Shown one piece after another: positions 1 through 8,250 of a DNA stretch of 64,000 nt. Under the pieces are notes generated by a model that was not told the origin of the DNA, made no database searches, and was given only the letters and a program-made list of their open reading frames with translations. The stretch is taken from NCBI RefSeq assembly GCF_011303555.1, contig NZ_CP049868.1, forward strand, positions 5,952,001-6,016,000, in the 5' to 3' direction. Each line of letters starts with the position of its first letter. Positions within the stretch are counted from its first letter, which is position 1. The translations under genes were made by a program, and so were the position numbers. The stretch is from Pedobacter sp. HDW13 (GTDB taxonomy: Bacteria; Bacteroidota; Bacteroidia; Sphingobacteriales; Sphingobacteriaceae).

Positions 1-90
1 GATTTGCCAGAAAACTATTGCTGTCCACTTTGTGAAGGAGATAAAAATGATTTTAGCAAGATCGATCAATCTGCATTGCAATTGTTGTAA
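1..90 (+). CDS. C-terminal end of a rubredoxin-domain protein (5' end outside window)
   Basis: Frame 1 is open from the window edge to a TAA at 88-90 and gives 29 residues. It contains a CPLC motif preceded by a Leu-Pro-Glu segment and followed by Gly-Asp-Lys-Asn-Asp-Phe. This is the usual second iron-binding CPxC loop and C-terminal tail of rubredoxin, a one-iron electron carrier. The rest of the protein lies outside, so it may be a free rubredoxin or the tail of a larger oxidoreductase; nitrite/nitrate assimilation flavoproteins of Bacteroidota can carry such a tail. It converges on mobA, which fits a molybdoenzyme neighbourhood, but that link is inference. Confidence 0.65.
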   Translation, partial: DLPENYCCPLCEGDKNDFSKIDQSALQLL

Positions 91-101
91 ACACAATCGC
101 C

Positions 102-692
102 TTACAATCCATTAATTTCGGCATGGGAATTAAAATTCCCGAAAAAACGATCGTCGTTATCTTCAACAGCTATTTCGCACACCTGCAGCTTACTCAATAC
201 AAATTTCATACTGTGTTTGGTTAACTGATGCGTTTGTAATAAATGCCAGATGCTTTTTAAACCTTTGGCGGTATAAATACCACACAAAGGCTCTTGTTGG
301 CCATTCCGCGTAAAAATATAGGCATCGAAAGCCTCAGCGGCAAGGTACGCTTCTGATAATTGATTGAGCAACCGGTTCTCCATCAGCAGTAAATCGCAGG
401 CCAGTACAAATAAATCATGCCTGGGGCTTAACAAATGCGCAGAAAGTACGCCAAGTAGTGGTCCTCTAAAGTCAAACGAAGTATGATCGGCCACTAGATG
501 CTCTTCTCCGAAATAGCCTGCATAAGCTACCTGTTGGATGGCATTAACAGAAAATATAACCGGAATTTGCAATAAAGCAAGTTTATCGGCAGCCAATTGT
601 GCCCAAAGCTTATCCTGATGGCTTAACAACCCCTTATCGGAGCCCATCCTTAAACTTTGACCGCCACATAAAACTACGCCTAACATAGCCAA
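102..692 (-). CDS. mobA: Molybdenum cofactor guanylyltransferase MobA
   Basis: MobA transfers GMP from GTP to molybdopterin to make the guanine dinucleotide form of the cofactor used by DMSO-reductase-family enzymes such as nitrate reductase. The 196-residue product has the family N-terminal nucleotide-binding signature LCGGQSLRMGSDKG at about residues 8-21 and a later Asp-containing metal-binding segment (LACDLLL, about residues 97-103). Length is typical. The start could be the first Met or the Met three codons later. It begins 5 nt after the stop of the upstream Crp/Fnr-type gene, so the two are probably cotranscribed. Confidence 0.93.
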   Translation of the reverse strand: MAMLGVVLCGGQSLRMGSDKGLLSHQDKLWAQLAADKLALLQIPVIFSVNAIQQVAYAGYFGEEHLVADHTSFDFRGPLLGVLSAHLLSPRHDLFVLACDLLLMENRLLNQLSEAYLAAEAFDAYIFTRNGQQEPLCGIYTAKGLKSIWHLLQTHQLTKHSMKFVLSKLQVCEIAVEDNDDRFFGNFNSHAEINGL

Positions 693-697
693 TTGCT

Positions 698-1380
698 TTA
701 TTTATTACTCAATTCTTTTAGCCCCGCTTCATTTAAAATACCAATTTGCTTACCCGCTACCACAACCAGTTGCTCTGCAAGCAACTCGTTCATGGTCCTG
801 AAAACCGTTTCGTAAGTTGCACCGGTATAAGCTGCCAAATCTTGTCTGCTTAAAGCCAGGTTTAAAAAACCACCTTCATTTAAGCCAAACTGATCTTTAA
901 GGTTCAAAATAGCCATAGCCAACCTGCCTTTAACCGACATTAAGGCCAGGTCTCTCATTTTCTTCTCAGAAGTATGCAGCTCATCGGCATAAAACATTAA
1001 CAAACCATAGGCAAACTCCTGGTTTACTTTTATGGTAGCTTTAAAAAATTCGATATCAACAAAACAAAGCTGTGTTGTTTCTAAAGCTGTTGCCGATATC
1101 GGGTAAGTAGAAATGTTATTGCTGATTCCCGATGGCCGATAATTGCACCATCGTTGGCAAAACGCAAAATCAGTTCTTTATCGCCCCAATGCTTATGCAC
1201 TTTTACATTACCCGAAGTTACGAAATAAACCCCGCTCACGGGATCGCCTTCTTTAATAATCACCTCTCCTTTTTTGGCTGTAAAATTCCTTTTATGGTTA
1301 TCAATAGCTGCATGCCATTCTTTTAAGGTAAGTTGGCACATAAAGCAAGTTTTAAGATCGCAACTACTGTTTTTTTTCAT
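698..1380 (-). pseudogene. Crp/Fnr-family transcription regulator, interrupted by a one-base frameshift
   Basis: The N-terminal part (1380 to 1081) carries a cyclic-nucleotide-binding-type beta-roll (KKGEVIIKEGDPVSGVYFV), and an N-terminal Cys cluster at residues 7, 12 and 15 that recalls Fe-S Fnr proteins. The C-terminal part (up to 698) carries the linker helix and an HTH_Crp domain (LSRQDLAAYTGATYETVFR). The frame is lost at the CCC run at 1128-1130. One extra G on the coding strand turns the text after IIGHR into GISNNISTYPISATAL, the expected family sequence, and runs on into the second part. The span is then 684 nt and encodes 227 residues, the normal length. It may be a sequencing error rather than a true pseudogene. 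The mobA neighbour suggests it controls molybdoenzyme or nitrate genes (inference). Confidence 0.87.
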
Positions 1381-1565
1381 TTATAATGGGGATATAAACG
1401 TAAAATTAACAAATGTTACCAGCTTTTGGTCCTTTTCTCCCCAAATACCTGCTTATTAACCATTGTTGAAAATTTTATTACAACAAAACTCCCTGAATGT
1501 GAACGTTTAGCGTTTTTTGCCGGCTAACTATGCATAAAGAAGTTTAAAGATATGCCGTCAAATTT

Positions 1566-1573
1566 TAATTTTG
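1566..1573 (+). promoter_or_regulatory. Bacteroidota -7 promoter box, possibly giving a leaderless mRNA
   Basis: The octamer TAATTTTG matches the Bacteroidota -7 consensus TAnnTTTG. It ends 4 nt before the ATG at 1578, so transcription would start at or very near the start codon. No clear -33 TTTG box is seen at ideal spacing. Confidence 0.5.
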
Positions 1574-1577
1574 TGTT

Positions 1578-1787
1578 ATGGCAAATACGAACGTTAGAAA
1601 ATCAATTCAGAATAAAATCGAATCATTGGGTAAGGAAATTGAAACCCTGCAAGGCGAATTAAAAAGATGGGAAAAAATCGCTGCTGATTATGAAACCAAC
1701 TCAGAAAGTATCGATCTGATTTTATCGATTCAATTACCTGAAAAAGCTGAACCTAAAGCTAAAAAAAGTAAAGCCGTATTGGCTTAA
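1578..1787 (+). CDS. Small coiled-coil protein of unknown function
   Basis: The 69-residue product is charged and predicted from its heptad pattern to form one helix or coiled coil (about residues 8-45: IQNKIESLGKEIETLQGELK), followed by an Ala/Lys-rich tail. It has no signal peptide or membrane segment, so it is probably cytoplasmic. A TAnnTTTG promoter box lies directly upstream and a strong hairpin lies 4 nt after the stop codon, which supports it being a real monocistronic gene. I do not recognise the family. Confidence 0.72.
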   Translation: MANTNVRKSIQNKIESLGKEIETLQGELKRWEKIAADYETNSESIDLILSIQLPEKAEPKAKKSKAVLA

Positions 1788-1791
1788 AAAA

Positions 1792-1818
1792 GAATTCCCG
1801 GACAATGTCCGGGAATTC
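1792..1818 (-). terminator. Rho-independent terminator of the iron-uptake operon (minus strand)
   Basis: A perfect 13-bp inverted repeat (1792-1804 and 1806-1818, GAATTCCCGGACA and its complement) is followed on the minus strand by TTTTTT. It sits between two convergent genes and may also stop the plus-strand 69-residue gene, although the T run is only on the minus side. Confidence 0.85.
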
Positions 1819-1833
1819 AACTCATTCAAAATC

Positions 1834-3147
1834 TCAGTGTTCATATGCAGCAACAGTTTCGCCTGTTTTACGTGCCGGAATTTTTGCCCTTGGCTTTACC
1901 TGTGCCAGCAAAGCTTTACCCCCTGTTTGTACGGGTTCCTTTTTCGTTGATTTTTTCTTGAATTTACGTCCGTACCAGATCAGAAAACCGGTAATGGGCA
2001 AGCTTGCACCAATTAAAGCGGCCAAAAATGCAAGCACTTTCCCCGGAAAACCTAAAATGCTGCCCACATGGATATCGTAATTCATTTTTCGCAGCTTACC
2101 ACCAAAACCTGCCTCATCGTAAGGAATGGCATAAACTCCCTTTCTCTGAAATTCTTTTAAGGTATGCTGATCAAAAGTATAGCCCTGGTTATTGTAAAAC
2201 TGACCTTTGTTGGGATAAACTGTAATGTTGATGGTAGCTTTCGCTTTACTGGTATCGGGGAAATTATAATAAAACCCTGCTGATTTCGGGTGTCTGCTGA
2301 TTACTTTGTTCCAGGCCAGATCCATGGCTTTTTGTGGGGTATAAAATTTACCTAAAGCCAGCGAATCGGATTCTAAACGCTGAAAATCACCCAGCTTATC
2401 GCCACCCGAGGTTACCCAATAAAGGCCTTCGCTATACCACCTGATACCGTATACCATACCAGTTAGTGCAATAAACAATAAAAAGATAAGCGAATAAAAG
2501 CCCAGTACGTTGTGCAGGTCTAAATTAACCCGCTTAAATGAGGCACCCCACTTAATCTTGAAACTCTTATCGCGGGTAGATTTGTTCCATTTTTTAGGAT
2601 ACCACCAAATCAGTCCGGTAATGAGCAAGACCACGAAAACCAGCGTACCATAGTTTACAATTGGCCGGCCAATGGCATAAGGCAACCACAAAAAGCGGTG
2701 CCCGTTTAAAATAAACCTGAAAAAGTCTACCTCGCCTTTTTTATGCACCACCGTGCTGATTACCTCGCCAGTATATGGATTGATTTTAAGGCTTGTTCCG
2801 CCACCTCTTCTGCCCTCGTCTTTTTTGCCCCTTAAATTTAAATTAATAGCCCTTCCCTGCTGGTACTGGGCATAAGAAGGCACCTTATCCGGGTAAAGTT
2901 TAAAAGCAATAGCGCTCAGCTGCGAAGGTGGAATAACCGGTGTATCCTGTCTTTCAATTTTCGTTTCCGGTTCTAACAAGGCAGTAATTTCTTCGTTAAA
3001 AACCCAAATACAGCCTGTAATACAAACAATTAGGACAATAACGCCCGAAACCAGGCCCAGCCAGAGATGAAGCCATTTATTGATCCTGTTAAATAACGAA
3101 TCTTTATTCTTTTTCTTTGCCTGAGTAGTTTTGATTACCGTTGCCAT
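1834..3147 (-). CDS. PepSY-associated transmembrane protein, iron-siderophore operon
   Basis: The 437-residue protein has a first membrane segment at about residues 31-52 (LGLVSGVIVLIVCITGCIWVF), a periplasmic PepSY-like region, and further membrane helices near 165-185, 215-235 and 375-395. This is the layout of the PepSY_TM family, inner-membrane proteins often encoded with siderophore TonB receptors and thought to help reduce or release iron. Paired His residues occur in membrane-proximal segments (for example HLWLG and LDLHNVLG), as in proposed haem- or metal-binding members. It is the last gene of the operon after the TonB receptor and the DUF4374 lipoprotein, with a 39-nt gap to the latter, and is followed by a terminator. 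Confidence 0.88.
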   Translation of the reverse strand: MATVIKTTQAKKKNKDSLFNRINKWLHLWLGLVSGVIVLIVCITGCIWVFNEEITALLEPETKIERQDTPVIPPSQLSAIAFKLYPDKVPSYAQYQQGRAINLNLRGKKDEGRRGGGTSLKINPYTGEVISTVVHKKGEVDFFRFILNGHRFLWLPYAIGRPIVNYGTLVFVVLLITGLIWWYPKKWNKSTRDKSFKIKWGASFKRVNLDLHNVLGFYSLIFLLFIALTGMVYGIRWYSEGLYWVTSGGDKLGDFQRLESDSLALGKFYTPQKAMDLAWNKVISRHPKSAGFYYNFPDTSKAKATINITVYPNKGQFYNNQGYTFDQHTLKEFQRKGVYAIPYDEAGFGGKLRKMNYDIHVGSILGFPGKVLAFLAALIGASLPITGFLIWYGRKFKKKSTKKEPVQTGGKALLAQVKPRAKIPARKTGETVAAYEH

Positions 3148-3186
3148 TGTCCTGTTTTGTTTGATGTTGAAATGATGATTTTAAGC

Positions 3187-4413
3187 TTATTTTAAATGCT
3201 GGATTGCGGTAATTAAACCACCTTCTACTTTTAGTCCTTTTGTTGCGGTTAGTGCTGATGCATCAACTTTGTACACGTAGCTGGTTCCATCTTTCAGGTT
3301 TAAACCGATGTAAGCTGTTTTACCATCTTTGGGTGTATAATTATTGGTGGTAATGCTCGAAATATCAGTAGAAGCAGGTATTCCGTTAACTTTTTTAAAT
3401 GTTTTATCAACCACATTCAAAATTCCGATCGTTTTTCCTACTGTATAAGCACCTTTTTCTGCTTTTGGTATGGCGTTTACCACAAAATTATTGTTACCGA
3501 TATACAACCAGTTGGTAATTACGTTACCACCAGAAACTGATTCAAAATCAACAAAATAACTTAAATCGAATTCGGTAGTACCGGCCTTAATTTTGGTAAT
3601 GGTTGATGGCTTTGTAGAGCTTAACACACCATTGGTAACGGCTACAGAAGAAGAGAAAGCATACACATCACCATTTTCTACCAAACCTAAACCATCGGTA
3701 AAATACCTGCCGATAAAGCTGGTTCTGTCGTCTTTAATTACCTTTTCAAGTTTCATTTCCGGGTAAGAATAAACAGCAATCCAGGCATTGTTAGGGAAAT
3801 TTGTACCAAAAGATTCACCACAGCAGGCCTTAATTGAAAAGTACGGCGCATAAACCTTATTGCCTACTTGTTTAATCCAACTAAAGTGGGCCGATTCGCC
3901 GTTGTTTGATGGCGCCTGAACATCAATGGTTCCTTCGCCTGCAATTAATAAACTATTGGTATTTACCCTGTACCAGTTGGCCAGTGGCGTAGCAATATTT
4001 CTCGGTATTTTAACCAAAAGGATATCATCGTTTACAGGAGCAAAAGCCTGCACCGTTTCGGTCTGGAAATTAGATAGTTTATTTAGCTTACCCGACAGGA
4101 TGTTGTAAGTAGTTACAGCACCTGGATTTCCCTGCCCGTAAAGCATGCTGAAAAATTTATTGTTGTGAGTAACATAGTAACGGTAGGTTCCGTCTTGTTC
4201 TACCCCATTACCAACGGTAGAAATGCTGCCTTTATCTAAATCGCTTGCAGTAAGCAGGTAATCGGCTACTCCGGTTGATGCTACTGGTGTTACTGCCAGA
4301 ATAAAATTACCCGGGTTGTTGGGAATACTTTCGCCTTCTTCTTTTTTAGAACACGAGGTTAGCACAGCAGCAAAAGCTAAAGCTATAAACGCTTTGGTTA
4401 AATTTGTTTTCAT
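3187..4413 (-). CDS. DUF4374-family lipoprotein, iron-uptake operon
   Basis: The 408-residue product starts with a lipoprotein signal peptide (AAVLTSC, lipid-modified Cys near residue 21) followed by Lys-Lys-Glu-Glu. The remainder is rich in beta-strand repeats such as YNILSGKL and KINGIPAS-like segments that suggest a propeller. Sequence style and position match DUF4374 proteins, which in Bacteroidota sit between a siderophore-type TonB receptor and a PepSY protein; a surface or periplasmic siderophore-binding or iron-release role has been suggested for the family. The gap to the receptor is 30 nt. Confidence 0.83.
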   Translation of the reverse strand: MKTNLTKAFIALAFAAVLTSCSKKEEGESIPNNPGNFILAVTPVASTGVADYLLTASDLDKGSISTVGNGVEQDGTYRYYVTHNNKFFSMLYGQGNPGAVTTYNILSGKLNKLSNFQTETVQAFAPVNDDILLVKIPRNIATPLANWYRVNTNSLLIAGEGTIDVQAPSNNGESAHFSWIKQVGNKVYAPYFSIKACCGESFGTNFPNNAWIAVYSYPEMKLEKVIKDDRTSFIGRYFTDGLGLVENGDVYAFSSSVAVTNGVLSSTKPSTITKIKAGTTEFDLSYFVDFESVSGGNVITNWLYIGNNNFVVNAIPKAEKGAYTVGKTIGILNVVDKTFKKVNGIPASTDISSITTNNYTPKDGKTAYIGLNLKDGTSYVYKVDASALTATKGLKVEGGLITAIQHLK

Positions 4414-4443
4414 TATGAACTGTTTTAATAATTAATTATTGAT

Positions 4444-6810
4444 TTAATTGATAAAATATCTTAGGTTCAGGTAGAAAGCCCTACCCGGTTTTTGGAGACT
4501 AAAATTGTCGAAGAGATTGGCGTTGGTGATATTTTTGGCTTCCAAACCAATGTTGTAGCGACCTTGTTTTAAGCTGTAAACGAGATTTACATCGTGATTA
4601 AATTGTTGAGGAATAACCTTTTTATCGTCGCTGATGGTTTTACCACCCTGGCTTGGCCAGTACAGCCAAAAGGCATGCACATATAGTAAATTATAGCCTA
4701 TAGTAAGGTTATTGCCTTTATGACCTACATCTTTTAGCGATACCGAAACATCTCCGTTTCCGTACAAATAAGGGATATTGGGCATCTGATCGAGGTATAC
4801 GATACTGATTGAAGCGAATTTTTGTCCGGTACTGGGGTCGATTTCGTATTTCTGCAGGTTTTTAAGGTTTTGATAGGTTACGGTTGTACCTATGCTTAAC
4901 CAATTTTTGTAAGAATACCTGATTTCTGCATCACCACCAACTGTTCTTACTCCGTCGCGGTTATCGGCTACCAATTTGGATTGGTTTTGGTTTAAACGGC
5001 TATAAATGAAATTGGTAGCATTTCTATAAATTCCATTGGCCGAGAAAGCAAAGTTATGATCGTGCGAAACCGAAAAAGCATAGCTCAATCCCAAATTAAA
5101 ATTATCGCTTTTTTCGGGTTTTAAGCTAGGGTTGGCATCCTGGTTTTCTACATCACCAAATATTTCCTGGGCTTCGGGCATGCGGTTGGTTAATTCGTAC
5201 GAAGCTTTTAACTGAAGGTTTCTGTTTAAAAAATAACTGGCTGCTGCACCATAACCCAAACGCTCCAGATTATTTTTACCTGCACCAGTACCGCTTCCGT
5301 TAACATTATTCTGGTTAATGTATTTACCAAAAACCGTAGCACTCCATTTATTTTTTACGTCAAAATTATAACCCAGACCTAAAATATTCTTGTTGGTTTT
5401 CTTTGTACGTTCGTGCTCTGCATTGGTTGGATTCAGTTCATCACTTCCCTTACGGTTAAAAGTGCTGAAAACATTGCTCAGCGCTACCGATTGATTATCG
5501 TTAATGCGGTAATTGAGCATGGTTGTGGCCAGGCCATTGTTGTTTTTGTATTTGTATAAACTTCTTGCGCGCTCGCCATTCGATCCGTTTGGTTTACTAT
5601 TGCCATACCAATCGTAACGTACATTTAGTGTATCGATATTTTGCTCGTTACCCAGGTTGTAATTGGCATTGATGGTTACATCCAGCCCTTTAACCAGGTT
5701 TTCTTTCTTGTATTTTAAGCTGGGCATTAAAATATTCCCCCGGCGGTGCCAGCCTCCAAAAACCGAAGCCATCCGGGCACCAGTTTGTATTTCTTTATAA
5801 TTCTGACCAACAGTAACACCAAATAAGAGTTTATCGGCATAGCTTTTTCCTACTACGCCTACATTGGCAATTAAAGTTTCGTTATGGTAGGTATCGTTAA
5901 ACCTCCGAAGTTTAGCGGCTGGTGCATAAGCCCCGGTCCAGATATCTGATGCTTCAACGGTTACTTTGTAGTCGTTATCAGAATAGTTCTGAAATGCATT
6001 TAACTGAATAGTAAAGCCATTTTTTGAAGTTGTGGCGGCATTAATTACGCTTCTGTGGGTGTTAAACGAACCAAAAGAATAAGAAGCATCGATATAGTTG
6101 CGGTAGCGATCGCCGGTTACAATGTTAATTGCACCACCAAGGGCATCCGACCCCAGCCACATCGGCACCACGCCTTTATATACTTCAACCCTGTCTGCAA
6201 TGTTAATCGGGATATTGTTAATCTGAAACGAGGAACCAAAATTATCCATTGGTATCCCATCTATAAAATACCTTACGTGGTTGCCCGAAAAACCATTTAA
6301 TGAAAGGTTAAAGTTAGAACCCACCCCGCCCGATTCTCTTACCCGTATGCCTGCAACGCGATCGAGGGCTCCCGAAATATCGAGTGTGGTATTGTACAGC
6401 TTTTTGGCATCTACCGCAGTTACGTTAAAAGCCTGTCGGTTTACCTCCTGCGTAGCCGTTCTGCCAATTACATTCACGGTTTCCATCTGTTCTGCAGATT
6501 CGGAAAGATTAAAATTGAGTCCGCTTAACGGTTTATCGCCAATGGTAATTTCTTTCTTAAGGGTTTTAAAACCAATGGCCGATACCTGTAAAGTATAATT
6601 TCCGGCGGGGATTTGTACGATTTTAAAATTACCGCTACCATCGGTAAGGGTACCAAAATTTGTTTTATTAACTTTTACGGTGGCACCAGGAAGCGGATCG
6701 CCGCCGCTGGTTTTAACTTGTCCTGAAATGCCCGGTATTGGATTTTGGGCTGAAGCAAAAATTACACAGGCACATAGTATGCCCAATAGCAAAATTTTCT
6801 TAATTTGCAT
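4444..6810 (-). CDS. TonB-dependent outer-membrane receptor, probably ferric siderophore
   Basis: The 788-residue protein has a signal peptide ending near ASAQ (residue 22), a carboxypeptidase-D regulatory-like domain (about 27-105, ISGQVKTSGGDPLPGATV), a plug domain with the RVEVYKGVVPMWLGSDALGG signature (about 207-226), and a long beta-barrel ending in an aromatic-rich strand (YLNLRYFIN). Overall length fits siderophore receptors rather than SusC proteins (about 1000 residues). The DUF4374 and PepSY genes that follow support iron transport. A promoter and a 5' hairpin lie upstream. Confidence 0.92.
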   Translation of the reverse strand: MQIKKILLLGILCACVIFASAQNPIPGISGQVKTSGGDPLPGATVKVNKTNFGTLTDGSGNFKIVQIPAGNYTLQVSAIGFKTLKKEITIGDKPLSGLNFNLSESAEQMETVNVIGRTATQEVNRQAFNVTAVDAKKLYNTTLDISGALDRVAGIRVRESGGVGSNFNLSLNGFSGNHVRYFIDGIPMDNFGSSFQINNIPINIADRVEVYKGVVPMWLGSDALGGAINIVTGDRYRNYIDASYSFGSFNTHRSVINAATTSKNGFTIQLNAFQNYSDNDYKVTVEASDIWTGAYAPAAKLRRFNDTYHNETLIANVGVVGKSYADKLLFGVTVGQNYKEIQTGARMASVFGGWHRRGNILMPSLKYKKENLVKGLDVTINANYNLGNEQNIDTLNVRYDWYGNSKPNGSNGERARSLYKYKNNNGLATTMLNYRINDNQSVALSNVFSTFNRKGSDELNPTNAEHERTKKTNKNILGLGYNFDVKNKWSATVFGKYINQNNVNGSGTGAGKNNLERLGYGAAASYFLNRNLQLKASYELTNRMPEAQEIFGDVENQDANPSLKPEKSDNFNLGLSYAFSVSHDHNFAFSANGIYRNATNFIYSRLNQNQSKLVADNRDGVRTVGGDAEIRYSYKNWLSIGTTVTYQNLKNLQKYEIDPSTGQKFASISIVYLDQMPNIPYLYGNGDVSVSLKDVGHKGNNLTIGYNLLYVHAFWLYWPSQGGKTISDDKKVIPQQFNHDVNLVYSLKQGRYNIGLEAKNITNANLFDNFSLQKPGRAFYLNLRYFIN

Positions 6811-6852
6811 GGCTTTTAATGGAGATTAAAGGTGAGCCGGATTTCCGGTTTA

Positions 6853-6878
6853 GCCACACGGGTCCGAAACCGTGTGGC
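6853..6878 (-). promoter_or_regulatory. Hairpin in the 5' leader of the TonB-receptor mRNA
   Basis: A 9-bp perfect inverted repeat GCCACACGG / CCGTGTGGC (6853-6861 and 6870-6878) lies between the predicted promoter and the receptor ATG at 6810, so it would fold at the 5' end of the transcript. A second small stem (CCGG attt CCGG, 6838-6850) follows. It does not match a cobalamin or other riboswitch that I know. On the plus strand it is followed by ATTTTT, but no plus-strand gene precedes it. Confidence 0.55.
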
Positions 6879-6892
6879 ATTTTTATTCCGGG

Positions 6893-6924
6893 CAAAGATA
6901 GCCTCTATTTAGATCAAGTCCAAA
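6893..6924 (-). promoter_or_regulatory. Promoter of the iron-uptake operon
   Basis: On the minus strand a -7 box TATCTTTG (6893-6900) and a -33 TTTG (6921-6924) are separated by 20 nt, a good match to the Bacteroidota consensus. I see no clear Fur box. Confidence 0.6.
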
Positions 6925-7055
6925 TAAGAATAAATAAATGTTAAATTTCGTTAATCCCCACCTTTAAGCCTGGCAGAAAAAACACTTACGATAAATCTTT
7001 TAAAACACTCAAACCCTTTCACTTAAAAACATGTTCTTCCTATACAACAAAAACA

Positions 7056-7649
7056 ATGTATATGAAAAATTTAATTTATTTGATGGCCATTTCGGCATCG
7101 GTTTTAACTTTCCAGGCATGTAGCGGAGGGAATAAAGATGCTAAAGAAAGTGCCGACAGTTTAAACATGGCGAAAGATACCACAACAAATGTGGCGGCTA
7201 CCGGTGGAATTGCAGTAGACGAAGCTGATGCCAAATTTACCACTCAGGCTGCTGTGGGCGGCATGGCCGAAGTAGAACTGGGAAAAATGGCGCTCGAAAA
7301 AAGCAGTAATGCAAAGGTGAAAGAATTTGCCACCATGATGGTAAAAGACCACGGCATGGCCAATACCGAATTAATGGCCATAGCCAAACTCAAAAACATT
7401 ACCTTACCAGGTACGGTTGATGATGAGCATAAACAGAAAATGGACGACCTGAGTAAAAAAGCAGGGACAGATTTTGATAAAGCTTATGTAGATGCTATGG
7501 TAAGCGGGCATAAATCTACACAGAAATTAATGGAAGATGAAGCTAAAGACGGAAAAGATGCCGATCTCAAATCATTTGCAACCAAAACTGCTCCGATCGT
7601 TCAGAGCCATTTGGTAATGATCAATAAGATAAACGATAGTATGAAATAA
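7056..7649 (+). CDS. DUF4142 lipoprotein (ferritin-like helical domain)
   Basis: The 197-residue protein has a lipoprotein signal peptide (SVLTFQAC, Cys near residue 22). The mature part from about residue 60 matches DUF4142 with its alternating amphipathic helices (EVELGKMALEKSSNAKVKEF, MVKDHGMANTELMAIA, DAMVSGHKSTQKLMEDEA) and conserved His residues in KDHGMAN and SGHKST. Members are periplasmic or outer-membrane helical bundles of unclear role, often stress-induced. The start could also be the ATG two codons downstream. It is a single gene with a terminator right after it. Confidence 0.9.
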   Translation: MYMKNLIYLMAISASVLTFQACSGGNKDAKESADSLNMAKDTTTNVAATGGIAVDEADAKFTTQAAVGGMAEVELGKMALEKSSNAKVKEFATMMVKDHGMANTELMAIAKLKNITLPGTVDDEHKQKMDDLSKKAGTDFDKAYVDAMVSGHKSTQKLMEDEAKDGKDADLKSFATKTAPIVQSHLVMINKINDSMK

Positions 7650-7655
7650 AAAACG

Positions 7656-7689
7656 TTAATCACCTTCAACAATGGTTGAAGGTGATTAA
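7656..7689 (-). terminator. Terminator shared by convergent genes
   Basis: A perfect 15-bp inverted repeat (7656-7670 and 7675-7689) with a 4-nt loop overlaps the stop codon of the minus-strand response regulator and is followed on the minus strand by CGTTTTTT. It also lies 7 nt after the DUF4142 stop, so it can act in both directions. Confidence 0.85.
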
Positions 7690-8111
7690 TAATTGCCTTT
7701 AAAATTATCTCTTTTAACCAAATGGGCAATTGCCTGCCTGATTTGCTCGTAACCAACAGGTTTTACAAAGAATTTATCGCAATACACCCTAAAGGCATCG
7801 AGCGCATGCCTTTCATGGGCAGTCACAAAAATGAGGTACTTAACGCGATCGCGTATTACTTTGGCTATATCAATGCCCGACACTTCCATGCCAATATCAA
7901 GGAAAAGGAAATCAATTTCACCATATGCGCGGATCGCCTCAACCCCAGCAATCGGATCGGTATAGGTAGCTAACATGGTAAATTCTTTTATGCGCGAAAT
8001 ATAAGCTTTCAGGATATCGATACTGATCTGGTCATCATCGATTATGACACAGGTATATGGTTCAAGATGAGGTAACTGCATTAACTTTTCTAACCAGTTA
8101 GCAAAGCTCAA
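7686..8111 (-). CDS. Receiver-only response regulator
   Basis: The 141-residue protein is a single CheY-like receiver domain. Acidic pocket residues are in VIIDDDQ, the phosphorylatable Asp is in FLFLDIGM, the switch Thr is in FVTAHE and the invariant Lys is in FVKPV. The sequence resembles the receiver half of LytTR regulators, but no DNA-binding domain follows; the protein ends 20 residues after the receiver. No histidine kinase is adjacent, so its partner is unknown. Confidence 0.88.
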   Translation of the reverse strand: MSFANWLEKLMQLPHLEPYTCVIIDDDQISIDILKAYISRIKEFTMLATYTDPIAGVEAIRAYGEIDFLFLDIGMEVSGIDIAKVIRDRVKYLIFVTAHERHALDAFRVYCDKFFVKPVGYEQIRQAIAHLVKRDNFKGNY

Positions 8112-8250
8112 GCCAAACCTGAAGGTAAGCCAGGCAAATTGAGCTGTTTAATCGCTAAACCCCTTTAAAACACGACCTATACAAATGGTTATTCCCCTTA
8201 AAAAATAGCCTTAAAACACATTTAAACAACGATTTTAGCTTGGTCTGAAA

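Noticed and set aside
6853..6878. Possible cobalamin riboswitch before the TonB receptor
   Set aside because: The stem is short and conserved cobalamin-riboswitch sequence elements are absent; it is kept only as an unassigned leader hairpin.
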